Assembly: GCA_026990035.1 (NCBI GenBank)
Contig: JALSIM010000026.1
Span: 62,001-126,000, forward strand
Direction of reading: 5' to 3'
Length of the DNA stretch: 64,000 nt
Source: Alphaproteobacteria bacterium
GTDB lineage: Bacteria > Pseudomonadota > Alphaproteobacteria > Geminicoccales > Geminicoccaceae
Position 1 is the stretch's first letter, and each line of letters opens with the position of its first letter. Below the pieces are notes generated by a model. The model was not told the origin of the DNA. It ran no database searches and was given only the letters and a program-made list of their open reading frames with translations. Shown piece after piece: positions 36,139 to 45,764 of this stretch. Made by a program: the position numbers and the translations under genes.

Positions 36139-37946
36139 CCCACGTCCAGCCGGTAGAGATGCAATTCGCTCTGCCGCCCGCGCACCCGGTGACACCCGAG
36201 GTCGCACAGGTCCGGCGCCGCCGACAGCGCCGCCACGGTGGCTTCGCTGAGAACGATGCCGGCGGGCGCCCCCGGACACAGCTCGCGCACCAGTTCCTGC
36301 AGCCGCGAAGCGGTGTTCACCGGATCCCCCAGCACCGTGTAGCTGGTCCGCGCCCGGGTGGCGATCTCGCCGACGATCACCTCACCCGTGTGGATGCCGA
36401 TCCGGAGCGGCAGAAAGTCGGGATCGTCCCGGGTCGCGAGATGTTCGGCGGCGATCGCCCGGGCGGCGCGCACCGCCCGTTCGGCGTGATCGGCGACCCG
36501 ACCGGGCGCGCCCCAGAAGGCCATCACCCCGTCTCCCATGAACTTGTCCACCGTGCCGCCCTCGGCCTCGATGCAGCGCCCCAGCATGTCGAAGTGGCGT
36601 TCCACCATCCTCGCCACCTCCGAGGTGTCGAGGGTTTCGGAAAGGGCCGTGAAGCCGGCGAGGTCGGTGAACATGATGGTGAGCTCGCGGCTCTCCGGGC
36701 GCTGCCCCTCGCCGGTGCGCAGGAGGCGGCGCACGAGTTCGCGGGGCACGTAGCGGGCGAAGGAGCGCAACGCCGCCACCATGCCGTTGAAGGCGCTGGC
36801 CGCCTGGTCGAGCTCCCGCACCGAGGAGCGGGGCAGCGGAGGAACACCGTCGAGATCGAGATCGGCGACCCGTACCGCGGCGTCGGCGAACCGCACGATC
36901 GGTCGCGCCATCCGGCGCGCCAGCGCGATGGCCGCGACCAGGCTCGCGAGCACCGCCACCACCGCGAGGACGACCGCCAGCCGCAGACGGCGGAGCTGGT
37001 CGGCGACCTCGGAAGCCCGGAAATAGACTCCCACCAGCCAGGGAATCTCGCGATCCTCGGCCAGCTCGCTGTAGAGATAGTAGAAGACGCCCCGGCCGCG
37101 GCTTCGGTTCCAGTGCCCCGAGAGGTCGCCCCGGATGCCGCGCTCCTCGAACCCCTCGCTCCAGATCGCCGCGAGCACCGGATCGCCGATCTCGGCGAGG
37201 CCGGGCAGCGGTCGCTGCGGCGACAGATCGAGCTCGCCCAGCTCCATCTCCGGGTAGGCCAGGACGCGATCACGATCGTAGAGTACGAAGACCCTGCCGT
37301 TGAGCTCGGCCCCGAGGCGGGCGAGAAACTCCCCGAGACGATCGACCCGGATCGTCGCCACCACCGCGCCGAGGAACCCGCCGTCCCGGTAGACGGGGCG
37401 GGCGAAATTGACGATCGTGGAGCCGACATCCTCAAGATAGAGCGGGGGACCCCAGCTCGGACGCGGATCGCCGCGCCGCACGAGCTCCACCACCGCCCTG
37501 CGGATGTGGGCTTCCTCCTTCCAGGTGCCACTGGTGACGGCGATCCTTCCGTCCCCGCTGCGGAAGGCCGAGAGCATCCAACCCTCGGGGCTGATCACCA
37601 CGCTGCTCTGGATCTGCGGTGCCGCCGCCAGAGTGTACCGCAGCGCCTCGCCCAGCGCCTCCGGATCGTCGAGCGAAAGCTCTCCCCGCTCGAGCCCACC
37701 GCCGACGAACTCGGCCAGCGCCTCGGTCGGCGCCAGATGATCGAGGATCCGCTCGGTGACGAGGCGCAGGATGAGGGCGCCCTTCTCGGTGAGAAGCTCG
37801 GTGGTGTTGCGGGCCGCCACCCAGAGCGAAAGCCCGAGCACCACCGCCAAGGCGACGACCACGAGGCCGCCCACGGCCGTGCCGAGAACCAGGGCCAGCG
37901 GAGCCTTGCGGGGAGAGGACCGTCGGACGGCGGGCATGCGTCGCAT
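36135..37946 (-). CDS. Membrane nucleotidyl (adenylate/guanylate) cyclase, class III, with extracytoplasmic sensor
   Basis: 603 residues: TM1 (about 18-42), a periplasmic dCache-like sensor (about 45-310; [33 protein letters not shown]), TM2 (about 322-345), HAMP-like linker, then a class III catalytic domain (about 420-600) with the metal Asp in [12 protein letters not shown] and the motif [26 protein letters not shown] and [15 protein letters not shown] complete it. It makes cAMP or cGMP in response to an external ligand. The ATG at 37946 follows GGAAAG. It is coupled by overlap to a transporter gene and divergent from purB. Confidence 0.9.
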   Translation of the reverse strand: MRRMPAVRRSSPRKAPLALVLGTAVGGLVVVALAVVLGLSLWVAARNTTELLTEKGALILRLVTERILDHLAPTEALAEFVGGGLERGELSLDDPEALGEALRYTLAAAPQIQSSVVISPEGWMLSAFRSGDGRIAVTSGTWKEEAHIRRAVVELVRRGDPRPSWGPPLYLEDVGSTIVNFARPVYRDGGFLGAVVATIRVDRLGEFLARLGAELNGRVFVLYDRDRVLAYPEMELGELDLSPQRPLPGLAEIGDPVLAAIWSEGFEERGIRGDLSGHWNRSRGRGVFYYLYSELAEDREIPWLVGVYFRASEVADQLRRLRLAVVLAVVAVLASLVAAIALARRMARPIVRFADAAVRVADLDLDGVPPLPRSSVRELDQAASAFNGMVAALRSFARYVPRELVRRLLRTGEGQRPESRELTIMFTDLAGFTALSETLDTSEVARMVERHFDMLGRCIEAEGGTVDKFMGDGVMAFWGAPGRVADHAERAVRAARAIAAEHLATRDDPDFLPLRIGIHTGEVIVGEIATRARTSYTVLGDPVNTASRLQELVRELCPGAPAGIVLSEATVAALSAAPDLCDLGCHRVRGRQSELHLYRLDVG

Positions 37947-37960
37947 CTGCTTTCCGGCGC

Positions 37961-37997
37961 GCGCGACCCCGTTGTTTCCCGCGGTGCGCGACCCCGT
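37961..37997. repeat. 12-base direct repeat between the cyclase gene and purB
   Basis: GCGCGACCCCGT occurs at 37961-37972 and again at 37986-37997, a 25-base period, in the 132-base divergent gap. Tandem same-face half-sites can be bound by a dimeric regulator, but this may be chance in G+C-rich DNA. Confidence 0.3.
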
Positions 37998-38078
37998 GTA
38001 CTCTTAAAGCATCCGCCACGGGCTGGTACAAGGCGGCCGGGCTTTCCCGCCTCCTCCCCGCCGCAACGGAGCACCGCG

Positions 38079-39398
38079 ATGATCCCGCGTTACAGCCGGC
38101 CGCAGATGGCCGCCCTGTTTTCGCCGGAGGCGAGGCTGTCGCTCTGGCTCGACATCGAGCTGGCGGTGGCCGAGGCGATGGCCGATCTCGATCTCGTGCC
38201 GCGCCGGGTCGCCACGAGGCTCGCCGCCGCCGTCGCCGAGAACCGCGACCGTCTGATCGATCCCGCCCGGATCGAGGAAATCGAGGCGATCACCCGTCAC
38301 GACGTCATCGCCTTCCTCACCCACATCGAGGAGGTCTGCGGCGTCGACGCCCGCATCCTCCATCTCGGCATGACCTCGTCCGATCTGCTGGACACCAGTC
38401 TCGCCATCCAGCTCTGCCGCGCCCTCGACCTGCTGCTGGCCGATCTCGACGAATTGCTCGGCGCCCTCGAAGCGCGGGCCCTGGAGCACCGGTACACGGT
38501 GTGCATCGGCCGCAGCCACGGGGTCCACGCGGAACCCACCACCTTCGGCCTCAAGCTCGCCGGCCACTGGGCGGAGTTCGCCCGGGCGAGAGCCCGTCTC
38601 GAACGGGCAAGGGCGGAGATCGCCACCTGCAAGATCTCGGGGGCGGTGGGCACCTATGCCAACATCGATCCGCGGGTGGAAGAGGCGGTGGCGGCGCGCT
38701 TCGGGCTGGAGCCGGAAACCGTCGCCACCCAGGTGATCCCGCGCGACCGCCACGCCGCCATGCACGCCGCCCTCGCCCTTCTGGGGAGCGCCATCGAGCG
38801 GCTGGCGGTGGAAATCCGCCATCTCCAGCGCACCGAAGTCCGCGAGGTGGAGGAACCCTTCGCCCGGGGGCAGAAGGGCAGTTCGGCGATGCCCCACAAG
38901 CGCAATCCGATCCTTTCCGAAAATCTCACCGGGCTCGCCCGGATGATCCGGGCGGCGCTCGGTCCGGCCCTCGAAAACGTCGTTCTCTGGCACGAGCGGG
39001 ACATCTCCCACAGCTCGGTGGAGCGGGTGATGCTGCCGGATGCGCTGATCCTCGGCGATTTCGCCCTCGCCCGTCTGACCGGCCTCGTGACCGGGCTGGT
39101 GGTCCATCCCGAGCGCATGCGTGCCAATCTCGAAGCCACCCACGGGCTGGTCTTCTCGCAGCGGGTGCTGCTCGCCCTCACGGAAAGCGGCATGCCGCGG
39201 CAGCGCGCCTACGAGCTGGTGCAGCGCCACGCCATGCGGGCCTTCGGCGAGGAACGGCCGCTGCGGGCGCTGCTGGCCGCCGATCCCGAGGTGACGGCAC
39301 GACTTCCGGAAGAGAAACTGGAGGAACTCTTCGACCTCCAATATCATCTCCGCCATGTCGACAGGATCTTCGCGCGGGTCTTCGGCCGTGCCGCGTGA
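38079..39398 (+). CDS. purB: Adenylosuccinate lyase
   Basis: 439 residues. Acts twice in purine synthesis, releasing fumarate from SAICAR and adenylosuccinate. The opening [20 protein letters not shown] is typical, [18 protein letters not shown] carries an active-site block, [16 protein letters not shown] the catalytic His, and [17 protein letters not shown] (about 268) the fumarase-superfamily signature loop with the catalytic Ser. Full length. Its last 11 bases overlap the start of a secreted-protein gene. purC is not adjacent. Confidence 0.97.
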   Translation: MIPRYSRPQMAALFSPEARLSLWLDIELAVAEAMADLDLVPRRVATRLAAAVAENRDRLIDPARIEEIEAITRHDVIAFLTHIEEVCGVDARILHLGMTSSDLLDTSLAIQLCRALDLLLADLDELLGALEARALEHRYTVCIGRSHGVHAEPTTFGLKLAGHWAEFARARARLERARAEIATCKISGAVGTYANIDPRVEEAVAARFGLEPETVATQVIPRDRHAAMHAALALLGSAIERLAVEIRHLQRTEVREVEEPFARGQKGSSAMPHKRNPILSENLTGLARMIRAALGPALENVVLWHERDISHSSVERVMLPDALILGDFALARLTGLVTGLVVHPERMRANLEATHGLVFSQRVLLALTESGMPRQRAYELVQRHAMRAFGEERPLRALLAADPEVTARLPEEKLEELFDLQYHLRHVDRIFARVFGRAA

Positions 39399-40020
39399 TT
39401 TCCGGCGGTCGCTGGTCGCCGTCGTTCTCCTCCTGATCGCCCTCGCGCCGCCGCTCCGGGCCGGCACGCTGCTGCTCGCACGCCTCGAGAACCTGCCGCT
39501 GCGGATCGAACTCGCCGACGACGGCCGCAGGGCGATCGGCGAGGTGGAGGGACGGCGCTATCTCCTGGAACTCGAACGCGGCGAGATCTTCCGGCTCGAC
39601 GGCGACCGCGGGCGACGGCGGCTCGCCGCTTCCGCCGACGACGGCGCCACCCTCGACGGCTATCGGCTGGAAAGCTGGAGTCCGGGGCCCGCCGTGGCCG
39701 GCTACGGCAGCGTCTACAACGTGCTGCAACGCGGCGAAACGATCTGCGCGGAGGTGCTCTCGAGCCGCTGGATGAAACGCTTCGCGGAACCGCTCGTGCG
39801 CGCCGTCGCCCTGCTGCAGCGGGTCGAAAGGAACCTGCGCCCCCGGGACCGGAAGGGCTGCGGGCGGGTGGCCTTCGAAACCTACGCCCGCAACGGCTGG
39901 CCACTGTTCGTCGGTTACCGGGACGCGCCGATCTTCGTCACCGAGAGACTGCGGTTCGGCTATCCGGTGCGCGACGCCCGTCTCGTCGCTCCCCCGGTCT
40001 GCGACCGGCCCGGCTGCTGA
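39388..40020 (+). CDS. Hypothetical secreted protein
   Basis: 210 residues from the GTG at 39388, giving a textbook signal peptide (basic MPRDFRRS, hydrophobic core, cleavage near LRA-GT). An in-frame ATG at 39355 lies inside purB and is less likely. The mature part is mostly predicted beta strand with a central [20 protein letters not shown], and a C-terminal Cys pair. No recognised domain. It probably resides in the periplasm. It overlaps purB by 11 bases, so it may be co-transcribed with it without a functional link. Confidence 0.65.
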   Translation: MPRDFRRSLVAVVLLLIALAPPLRAGTLLLARLENLPLRIELADDGRRAIGEVEGRRYLLELERGEIFRLDGDRGRRRLAASADDGATLDGYRLESWSPGPAVAGYGSVYNVLQRGETICAEVLSSRWMKRFAEPLVRAVALLQRVERNLRPRDRKGCGRVAFETYARNGWPLFVGYRDAPIFVTERLRFGYPVRDARLVAPPVCDRPGC

Positions 40021-40106
40021 GCCGCCCGGCGCGACCGCTCCCGCGGGCGTTGCCGGCGGGCTGCGGCTGTGCCATGCCATGGCCGGATGGAGGGGGGAGG
40101 AAACCG

Positions 40107-40859
40107 ATGAACAGGATCGATCTCGAGGGACGCAGGGCGGTGGTCACCGGGGCCGCCCGGGGCATCGGCCGGGCGATCGCCTCGCGGCTGCTGCGCTCCG
40201 GTGCCGCGGTGGCCCTCTGGGACCGGGATGCCGAAACACTCGCCGGGACGGTCGAGGATCTCGCCGGGGAAGGACACGCGGTGGCGGTGACCGTGGATGT
40301 CACCGATTATGCCTCGGTCGAGCAGGCCGTCGCCGCCACCAACGCGCAGATCGGCGGCATCGACATCCTGGTACCGAATGCCGGCATCGCCGGTCCCACC
40401 ATGCCGCTCTGGGAGTATCCGCTGGAGGCCTGGCGGCAGGTGATCGACATCGATCTCACCGGCGTCTTCCACAGCCTGCGGGCGGTGGTGCCGCAACTGA
40501 TCGAACAGAATTACGGCCGCATCTGCACCACCGCCTCGATCGCCGGCAAGGAGGGCAATCCCAACGCCGCCGCCTACAGCGCCGCCAAGGCCGGGGTCAT
40601 CGCCCTCACCAAGTCGCTCGGCAAGGAGCTCGCCTCCCACGACATTTCGGTCGCCTGCATCACCCCGGCGGCGGCACGCACGCGCATCTTCGACCAGATG
40701 AGCCAGGAGCATGTCGACTACATGCTTTCCAAGATCCCGCGCGGACGCTTCGTCGAGCTCGAGGAGATCGCGGCGATGGTCGCCTGGATCGTCTCCGAGG
40801 AGAATTCCTTCACCACCGGAGCGGTGTTCGATCTCTCCGGCGGCCGCGCGACCTACTGA
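40107..40859 (+). CDS. Short-chain dehydrogenase/reductase (classical SDR)
   Basis: 250 residues: cofactor loop TGAARGIGRA (about 14-23), Asp at the end of strand 2 (WDRD), NAGIAGPT, catalytic Ser in TTASIAGKEGN and Tyr-Lys in YSAAK. The Asp after strand 2 favours NAD over NADP. The C-terminus FTTGAVFDLSGGRATY is typical of sugar or hydroxyacid dehydrogenases such as 2-keto-3-deoxy-L-fuconate dehydrogenase, but fatty-acid-type reductases look alike. The start is preceded by a strong GGAGGGGGGAGG. Confidence 0.88.
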   Translation: MNRIDLEGRRAVVTGAARGIGRAIASRLLRSGAAVALWDRDAETLAGTVEDLAGEGHAVAVTVDVTDYASVEQAVAATNAQIGGIDILVPNAGIAGPTMPLWEYPLEAWRQVIDIDLTGVFHSLRAVVPQLIEQNYGRICTTASIAGKEGNPNAAAYSAAKAGVIALTKSLGKELASHDISVACITPAAARTRIFDQMSQEHVDYMLSKIPRGRFVELEEIAAMVAWIVSEENSFTTGAVFDLSGGRATY

Positions 40860-40874
40860 AGGCGGGACCCGGCG

Positions 40875-41504
40875 GTGAGCGAGGCCTTCACCACCGCCCT
40901 GGTGGCCTATTTCGTCACCGTCGATCCGCTGGGCCTCGTCCCCATCTTCATCGCCATCACCGCCGGGGCGACGACCGTCGAGCGCCGGCGGATCGCGCTT
41001 CGGGGCGTCCTCGTGGGCACCGCCGTCCTGCTCCTGTTCGTGCTCTTCGGCCACCGCCTTCTGACCGGCCTCGGCATCGGCATTCCCGCCTTCCGCGTCG
41101 CCGGCGGGCTGTTCCTGTTCGTCCTGGCGCTGGAGATGGTGTTCGAACGCCGCGGCGAGCGGCGCGGCGGCACCGCCGGCACCATCGCCAGCGAGCCCCG
41201 GAGCGCCGATGTGGCGGTGTTCCCGCTGGGGATCCCGCTCATCGCCGGCCCGGCGGCCATCACCACCACCGTCCTCGCCGCCGAGCGCTACGCCCGCTCC
41301 TGGCCGGAGCTCCTCGCCGTGGCCGCGGCCCTGCTACTGATCATGATCGCCACCCATCTCGCGTTCCTGCTCGGCGACCGCATCCAGCGCCACCTCGGAC
41401 CGACGATGATCAACGTCCTCTCGCGCCTCCTCGGCCTGCTGCTCGGGGCGCTGGCCATGCAGTACGTGATCGACGGCTTGCGGCAGGGCTTCGGGATCGG
41501 CTGA
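40875..41504 (+). CDS. MarC-family integral membrane protein
   Basis: 209 residues with six membrane helices and the family motifs FVTVDPLGLVPIFIAIT near the N-terminus, AFRVAGGLFLFVLALEM and FPLGIPLIAGPAAITTT. Function of MarC/YhgN proteins is unsettled; they were once thought to be multidrug-resistance proteins and are now placed among small amino-acid or unknown transporters. Starts at GTG 15 bases after the SDR gene. Its stop codon directly abuts the stop of the convergent ABC permease gene, with no base between. Confidence 0.9.
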   Translation: MSEAFTTALVAYFVTVDPLGLVPIFIAITAGATTVERRRIALRGVLVGTAVLLLFVLFGHRLLTGLGIGIPAFRVAGGLFLFVLALEMVFERRGERRGGTAGTIASEPRSADVAVFPLGIPLIAGPAAITTTVLAAERYARSWPELLAVAAALLLIMIATHLAFLLGDRIQRHLGPTMINVLSRLLGLLLGALAMQYVIDGLRQGFGIG

Positions 41505-42305
41505 CTATTCCCCCTTGCCGGTGGCGGCCACGAAACCCCGCTGCGGATTGTAGCCGAACAGCGCGAGGGCGAGGAACAGCGCCGTCCAGGCGGCGGTGAT
41601 CGCCAGCGCCTCGGGGTTCGGACGCAGATAGAGCGAGAAGCGGATCAGCTCCACGGCGTAGGTGAAGGGATTGAAGGCACAGACCAGATAGAGAGCGTAG
41701 CTGCTCTCGCGGATCCGCCACAGGGGGTAGAGGGCGGAGCTCGCGAAGAACATCGGGAAGATGACGAAGTTCATGACCCCGGCGAAATTCTCGAGCTGCC
41801 GGATCAGCGAGGAGAGCAGCAGGCCGAGGGCGCCCAGCATCAGACCGCTCAGCAGGAGGGCCGGAAAGACCGCGAGATAGCCCGCGAGGGGCGGCCGGAT
41901 CTCCCAGAACCAGGCGATCGCGAGAAAGACGTAGACCTGGAGACAGGCGACGACGACCCCCGAGAACAGCTTGGCGGTGAGCAGGTACCAGCGCGGGAAG
42001 GGGCTCACCAGCAGCACCCGCATCGAGCCCATCTCGCGATCGTAGACCATCGACAGGGAGCTCTGCATGCCGGCGAAGAGCAGGATCATCGCCGACAGCC
42101 CGGGGGTGATGTAGACCTCGTAGAGAATGTAGGTCTCGTAGGGCGGCTGGATCGAGACGCCGAGGATGGAGCGGAAGCCGGCGGCGAAGATGAACAGCCA
42201 GACGAGCGGCCGCACCAGGGCCGCGAAGAAGCGGCCGCGCTGCTGCACGAAGCGCAGCAGCTCGCGCGAGAGAATGCCGGTGAAACAGCGCAGATACCGG
42301 ATCAT
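41505..42305 (-). CDS. ABC-2 type permease, PedC-like (PQQ alcohol dehydrogenase-associated)
   Basis: 266 residues with six helices and the ABC-2 membrane fold. The opening TGILSRELLRFVQQRGRF, VRPLVWLFIFAAGFRSILG and SMVYDREMGSMRVLLVSPFP resemble the permeases that accompany PQQ-dependent alcohol dehydrogenases (PedC, and LutF of lanthanide clusters). It pairs with the ATPase gene upstream (ATGA overlap). The transported substrate in this group is not established. It ends the five-gene reverse-strand block 45581-41505. Confidence 0.82.
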   Translation of the reverse strand: MIRYLRCFTGILSRELLRFVQQRGRFFAALVRPLVWLFIFAAGFRSILGVSIQPPYETYILYEVYITPGLSAMILLFAGMQSSLSMVYDREMGSMRVLLVSPFPRWYLLTAKLFSGVVVACLQVYVFLAIAWFWEIRPPLAGYLAVFPALLLSGLMLGALGLLLSSLIRQLENFAGVMNFVIFPMFFASSALYPLWRIRESSYALYLVCAFNPFTYAVELIRFSLYLRPNPEALAITAAWTALFLALALFGYNPQRGFVAATGKGE

Positions 42306-43036
42306 GACCGTTCTTCGGTGAGTCTGCGGAAGGCCTCGCCGAGACCGTCCGCGCCGGTGTGCCGGAGCAACTCGGTGAGGGTGCCCCGGGCCCGGACGCG
42401 ACCACGGTGGAGCACCACGACGCGATCTCCCTCCCGGATCTCGTCGATGAGATGGGTGGTCCAGAGCACCGCCACCCCGTCCTCGCGACAGAGCCTGTGC
42501 ACATGCTCGACGATCGCCCGCCGGCTCTCGATGTCGAGGCCGACCGTCGGCTCGTCGAGGACCAGCAGCCGGGGGGTGTGGAGAAGGGCTCGTGCCAGCT
42601 CGATCCGGCGTCGCTCACCGCCGGACAGGGTGCGCACCCTGCGCCGGCGGAAAGCGGTCATCTCCAGCCGTTCCAGTACCTCCTCCGTGCGCCGCCGCGT
42701 CTCGGCCCGGCCCAGACCGTGCAGCGCCGCGGCATAGTCGAGGTTCTGGGCGACCGAGAGGTCGAGATCGAGGGTCGGGCGCTGGAACACGACCCCCATC
42801 CGCGCGAGGGCGGCCGTGCTGGACCGGCGCAGATCGAGCCCGCACACGCGGATGGTTCCCTCGCGGGCCTCGAACAGGCGGGTGACCAGGGCCATCAGCG
42901 TCGTCTTGCCGGCGCCGTTGGGGCCGAGAAGAGCGGTGAACGACCCCTCCGGCACCTCCATCGACACCCCGTCCAGCGCCCGACCGCGGCGGGTGTAGGC
43001 ATAGGAGAGGTTCTCGACGGTCAGGGCATCCGCCAT
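42302..43036 (-). CDS. ABC transporter ATPase, PedB-like (PQQ alcohol dehydrogenase-associated)
   Basis: 244 residues. Walker A is GPNGAGKTT (about 37-45), the signature RTLSGGERRRIELARAL, Walker B LLVLDEPTVGLD and the switch TTHLIDEI. SYAYTRRGRALDGVSMEVPEGSFTALLG matches the ATPases linked to PQQ-dependent alcohol oxidation and lanthanide uptake (PedB, LutE). Coupled to the permease by ATGA and to the preceding ATPase by a one-base overlap. Confidence 0.85.
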   Translation of the reverse strand: MADALTVENLSYAYTRRGRALDGVSMEVPEGSFTALLGPNGAGKTTLMALVTRLFEAREGTIRVCGLDLRRSSTAALARMGVVFQRPTLDLDLSVAQNLDYAAALHGLGRAETRRRTEEVLERLEMTAFRRRRVRTLSGGERRRIELARALLHTPRLLVLDEPTVGLDIESRRAIVEHVHRLCREDGVAVLWTTHLIDEIREGDRVVVLHRGRVRARGTLTELLRHTGADGLGEAFRRLTEERS

Positions 43037-43788
43037 CAGGAGGTCGGCTCCGTGAGGCCCTGTTCCAGGAGTGCCGGCAGCTCGCCGAGACGCGTGCGGA
43101 AGCTTTCGATCGCCGCCTCGCTGGTACGGGCCGCGCGGTCCAGAGGCACAACGACGTCGCTGACGATCCGCGCCGGCGAGCGCGAGAGGAAGATCAGGCG
43201 ATCGCCGAGCATGATCGCTTCGCGCAGATTGTGGGTGACGAACAGGGTGGTCACCCGGTGGGTCGCCAGCAGATCCAGCAGCAGGCGGCGCAGGCGGGCG
43301 GCGGTGGGCTCGTCCAGAGAGACGAAGGGCTCGTCGAGGAGCAGCAGCGTCGGGCGGACGACGAAGGCCCGGGCGATCGCCACCCGCCGGGCCATCCCCA
43401 GCGACAGCCGCGAGGCGTAGACCTGCTGCGCATCGGCGAGCCCGACCTCGGCCAGCACGTCGGCGATCCGCCGGGCGATCTCCTCCTTCTCACCGTCCAG
43501 GACGAGGCGCAGATTGTCCTCGACGGTCCGCCAGGGCAAAAGACGCGGATCCTGGAACACGTAGCCGATGCGGGTTACTTCTGGCATCTCGATGCGCCCC
43601 TCGAAACGCGGATCGAGACCGGCGACGATATTGAGAAGCGTGGTCTTGCCGCAGCCCGAAGGTCCGGTGATGACCACCGTCTGGCCGGCTTCCACGGTGA
43701 AGCGCAGGCTGCCCAGGACATGTCGCCGCGCCGCCGCGCCGAGAGCGGGAAAGCTCTTTTCGCCGATGGCGACGGTCAGCGCCGCCAT
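43036..43788 (-). CDS. NitT/TauT-type ABC transporter ATPase
   Basis: 250 residues from the ATG at 43788; an upstream in-frame start would overlap the permease gene more deeply. Walker A is GPSGCGKTT, followed by YVFQDPRLLPWRTVEDNL, the diverged signature SRLSLGMARRVAIARAF (SLGM in place of SGGQ) and Walker B TLLLLDEPFVSLD. The PWRTV wording is typical of nitrate, sulfonate and taurine importers. It overlaps the permease by 13 bases and the next ATPase by one. Confidence 0.9.
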   Translation of the reverse strand: MAALTVAIGEKSFPALGAAARRHVLGSLRFTVEAGQTVVITGPSGCGKTTLLNIVAGLDPRFEGRIEMPEVTRIGYVFQDPRLLPWRTVEDNLRLVLDGEKEEIARRIADVLAEVGLADAQQVYASRLSLGMARRVAIARAFVVRPTLLLLDEPFVSLDEPTAARLRRLLLDLLATHRVTTLFVTHNLREAIMLGDRLIFLSRSPARIVSDVVVPLDRAARTSEAAIESFRTRLGELPALLEQGLTEPTS

Positions 43789-44585
43789 CGCGTCAGCCGT
43801 CGCTCGAGCGGCTGGAGGATGCCCCATTCGATGCCCTGTACGACCAGGATGAACGCCAGAGCGTAGGCGAGAATGCCGGCGACGTCGAAGAACTGGAAGA
43901 AGATCGCGATCTGGAAGCCGATCCCGTTCGAGCGCCCCAGCAGCTCCACCACCAGCACGATCTTCCAGATGAGGGCGAGACCGGAACGGGCGGCGGCCGC
44001 GATGTAGGGGTAGAGCTGCGGCAGCAGCACGTGCCGGAGCCGCCGTCCGAACGGCACCTCGAAGACCGTCGCCATTTCCGACAGGCCGGAATCGAGCGCC
44101 CGGGCACCTTCCCTGATGGTGACCGTGACGTTGGGCATCTTGTTGAGGGCCACGGCCAGGATCGCCGCGCTCTCGACGAGCCCGATCCAGATGTAGGCGA
44201 GGACGATCGTCACCAGCGCCGGCAGATTGAGAAAGAAGACGAGCCAGGGGCCGCCCAGCTCGTCGGCGAGGCGCCGCCGTCCCATCAGCAGCCCGGCCGC
44301 CGTTCCCACCAGCATGGCGATGGTGAAGCTCGCCGCCACCCGGGCGAGCGTCGTCCCGAGATGGAAGAACAGCTCGCCGCTCCGCGCCTCCGCCGCCATC
44401 CGGGCGAGAACCGTGACCGGTCCCGGCATGAGCTGTGGATCGGCTGCGAGGAGCGCCATCAGGTACCAGAGACCGAACAGCAGCAGGACGGAGAGCACCG
44501 GGATCAGCCCGCGCCGCCCGCGGGCGGCCGGGAAGGCCGCATCCTCGGTGGTGGCGAGACCGATCCCGGTGAGCGAGCGTGCCAT
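43776..44585 (-). CDS. NitT/TauT-type ABC transporter permease
   Basis: 269 residues with six helices. The EAA-type loop EGARALDSGLSEMATVFEVPFGRRL and the C-terminal hydrophobic region match SsuC/TauC-like permeases. Its N-terminal 25 residues are cytoplasmic and variable. It lies three bases after the binding-protein gene and overlaps the ATPase gene, so the importer is a compact operon. Confidence 0.9.
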   Translation of the reverse strand: MARSLTGIGLATTEDAAFPAARGRRGLIPVLSVLLLFGLWYLMALLAADPQLMPGPVTVLARMAAEARSGELFFHLGTTLARVAASFTIAMLVGTAAGLLMGRRRLADELGGPWLVFFLNLPALVTIVLAYIWIGLVESAAILAVALNKMPNVTVTIREGARALDSGLSEMATVFEVPFGRRLRHVLLPQLYPYIAAAARSGLALIWKIVLVVELLGRSNGIGFQIAIFFQFFDVAGILAYALAFILVVQGIEWGILQPLERRLTRWRR

Positions 44586-44588
44586 CGC

Positions 44589-45581
44589 TCAGAACTTCAC
44601 ACCGTCCCAGAAGGTGCCGGGGGCGAGCTCGGGGGAAGGCCCGACCAGCTTCTCGCCGCCGAGTTCCGCGAGCACGGTGTAGAGCCGCGCGGCCAGCTCG
44701 CGCTCCTCGTCACCCCAGCTTTCGACGATGCCCTCGCGGAAACGCCGCTTGAGGGTTTCGAGCTCGGCGTCGTTCTTGGCCTTGGTCAGCGGCCGGATGC
44801 GCTCCCATTCGGCGTCACTGTCCCGAAGAATCCGCTTGGCGTTGTAGGAGGCGCGGGCGAACGCTCCGACGAGCTCGGGATTGGCCTCGACGAAGCTCTC
44901 CTTGAACACGTAGCCGAGCTGCGGCACGGTCGGCGGCACCCCGAGTTCCGCCTGGGCGTCGGAGACGTTGAGCAGGCGCTCGTGGCCGGCGGCTTCCAGC
45001 CGGGCCACGAAATGCCAGTAGTTGAGCACCGCGTCCAGCTCGCCGGAAAGGAACTTCTGATTGAGCAGCGGCGGCGCACCGAAGGCGAGTTCGGCCACTT
45101 CGGCGAGCCCGATGTCGTGGCGCATCTTGGCCACCGCCTGGATCATCAGCCAGCTCTTGTCGAAGGGACCGCCGGCGATGCCGATCTTCTTGCCGGCGAG
45201 CTGATCGAGGCTGTCGATGCCGGAATCGCCGTGCACCACCAGCGCCCCCACGGTGTGCGAATAGGGGACGGCGAAAACCAGGGGAATACCCGCCGCCCGC
45301 TGGCGCGAGACCCAGATCCAGTCGTCGACGATGCCGTCCACCGCATCCCCCATCAGCGCCACGTTGGTGGCCTCGCCACCGCCGTAACCCCGAACCTCGA
45401 GGGTGAATCCCTCCTTGGTGTCGAGCCCGTTCGTCTTGATCACGTCGAGCTCCCAGTTGACGGTGCCGAACTTGAGCACTCCGAGACGCAGGGTGCCCAG
45501 CTCCTGGGCGACGAGCGGACCGGCGGCGAACAGAACGAGGAAGAGGGCGGTGCTCCACACCCGGTCGAGAATCCGGCGCAT
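44589..45581 (-). CDS. ABC transporter substrate-binding protein (NitT/TauT/NMT1-like)
   Basis: 330 residues with a signal peptide (about 1-25, cleavage at LVA-QE). The mature start LGTLRLGVLKFGTVNWELDVI and GYGGGEATNVALMGDAVDGIV, with a central GKKIGIAGGPFDKSWLMIQ, are typical of aromatic or alkyl sulfonate and thiamine-precursor type receptors. Similar proteins are found beside PQQ alcohol dehydrogenase genes in alphaproteobacteria. First gene of the block, after a strong AAGGGGGG ribosome site. Ligand unknown. Confidence 0.87.
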   Translation of the reverse strand: MRRILDRVWSTALFLVLFAAGPLVAQELGTLRLGVLKFGTVNWELDVIKTNGLDTKEGFTLEVRGYGGGEATNVALMGDAVDGIVDDWIWVSRQRAAGIPLVFAVPYSHTVGALVVHGDSGIDSLDQLAGKKIGIAGGPFDKSWLMIQAVAKMRHDIGLAEVAELAFGAPPLLNQKFLSGELDAVLNYWHFVARLEAAGHERLLNVSDAQAELGVPPTVPQLGYVFKESFVEANPELVGAFARASYNAKRILRDSDAEWERIRPLTKAKNDAELETLKRRFREGIVESWGDEERELAARLYTVLAELGGEKLVGPSPELAPGTFWDGVKF

Positions 45582-45764
45582 CTCGTGTTCCCCCCTTTTG
45601 TTCGTGGATTGTATGCTCGGTCCTAGCTACTCTGCGATGCCTTTTCGGGCAAGCGCCAGCACACCGTTCGGGCCTCTCCCGAGCGGCCGCCGCCGGCCCG
45701 CCGGACGCCGGCCCGGAGCGACCGGGGTCTGGACAGTCGGGCCGTGGAGAGCAGATTCGACGCC

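Noticed and set aside
45608-45613. TACAAT-like -10 element on the reverse strand before the substrate-binding gene
   Set aside because: No -35 at an acceptable distance; a single hexamer is not enough.
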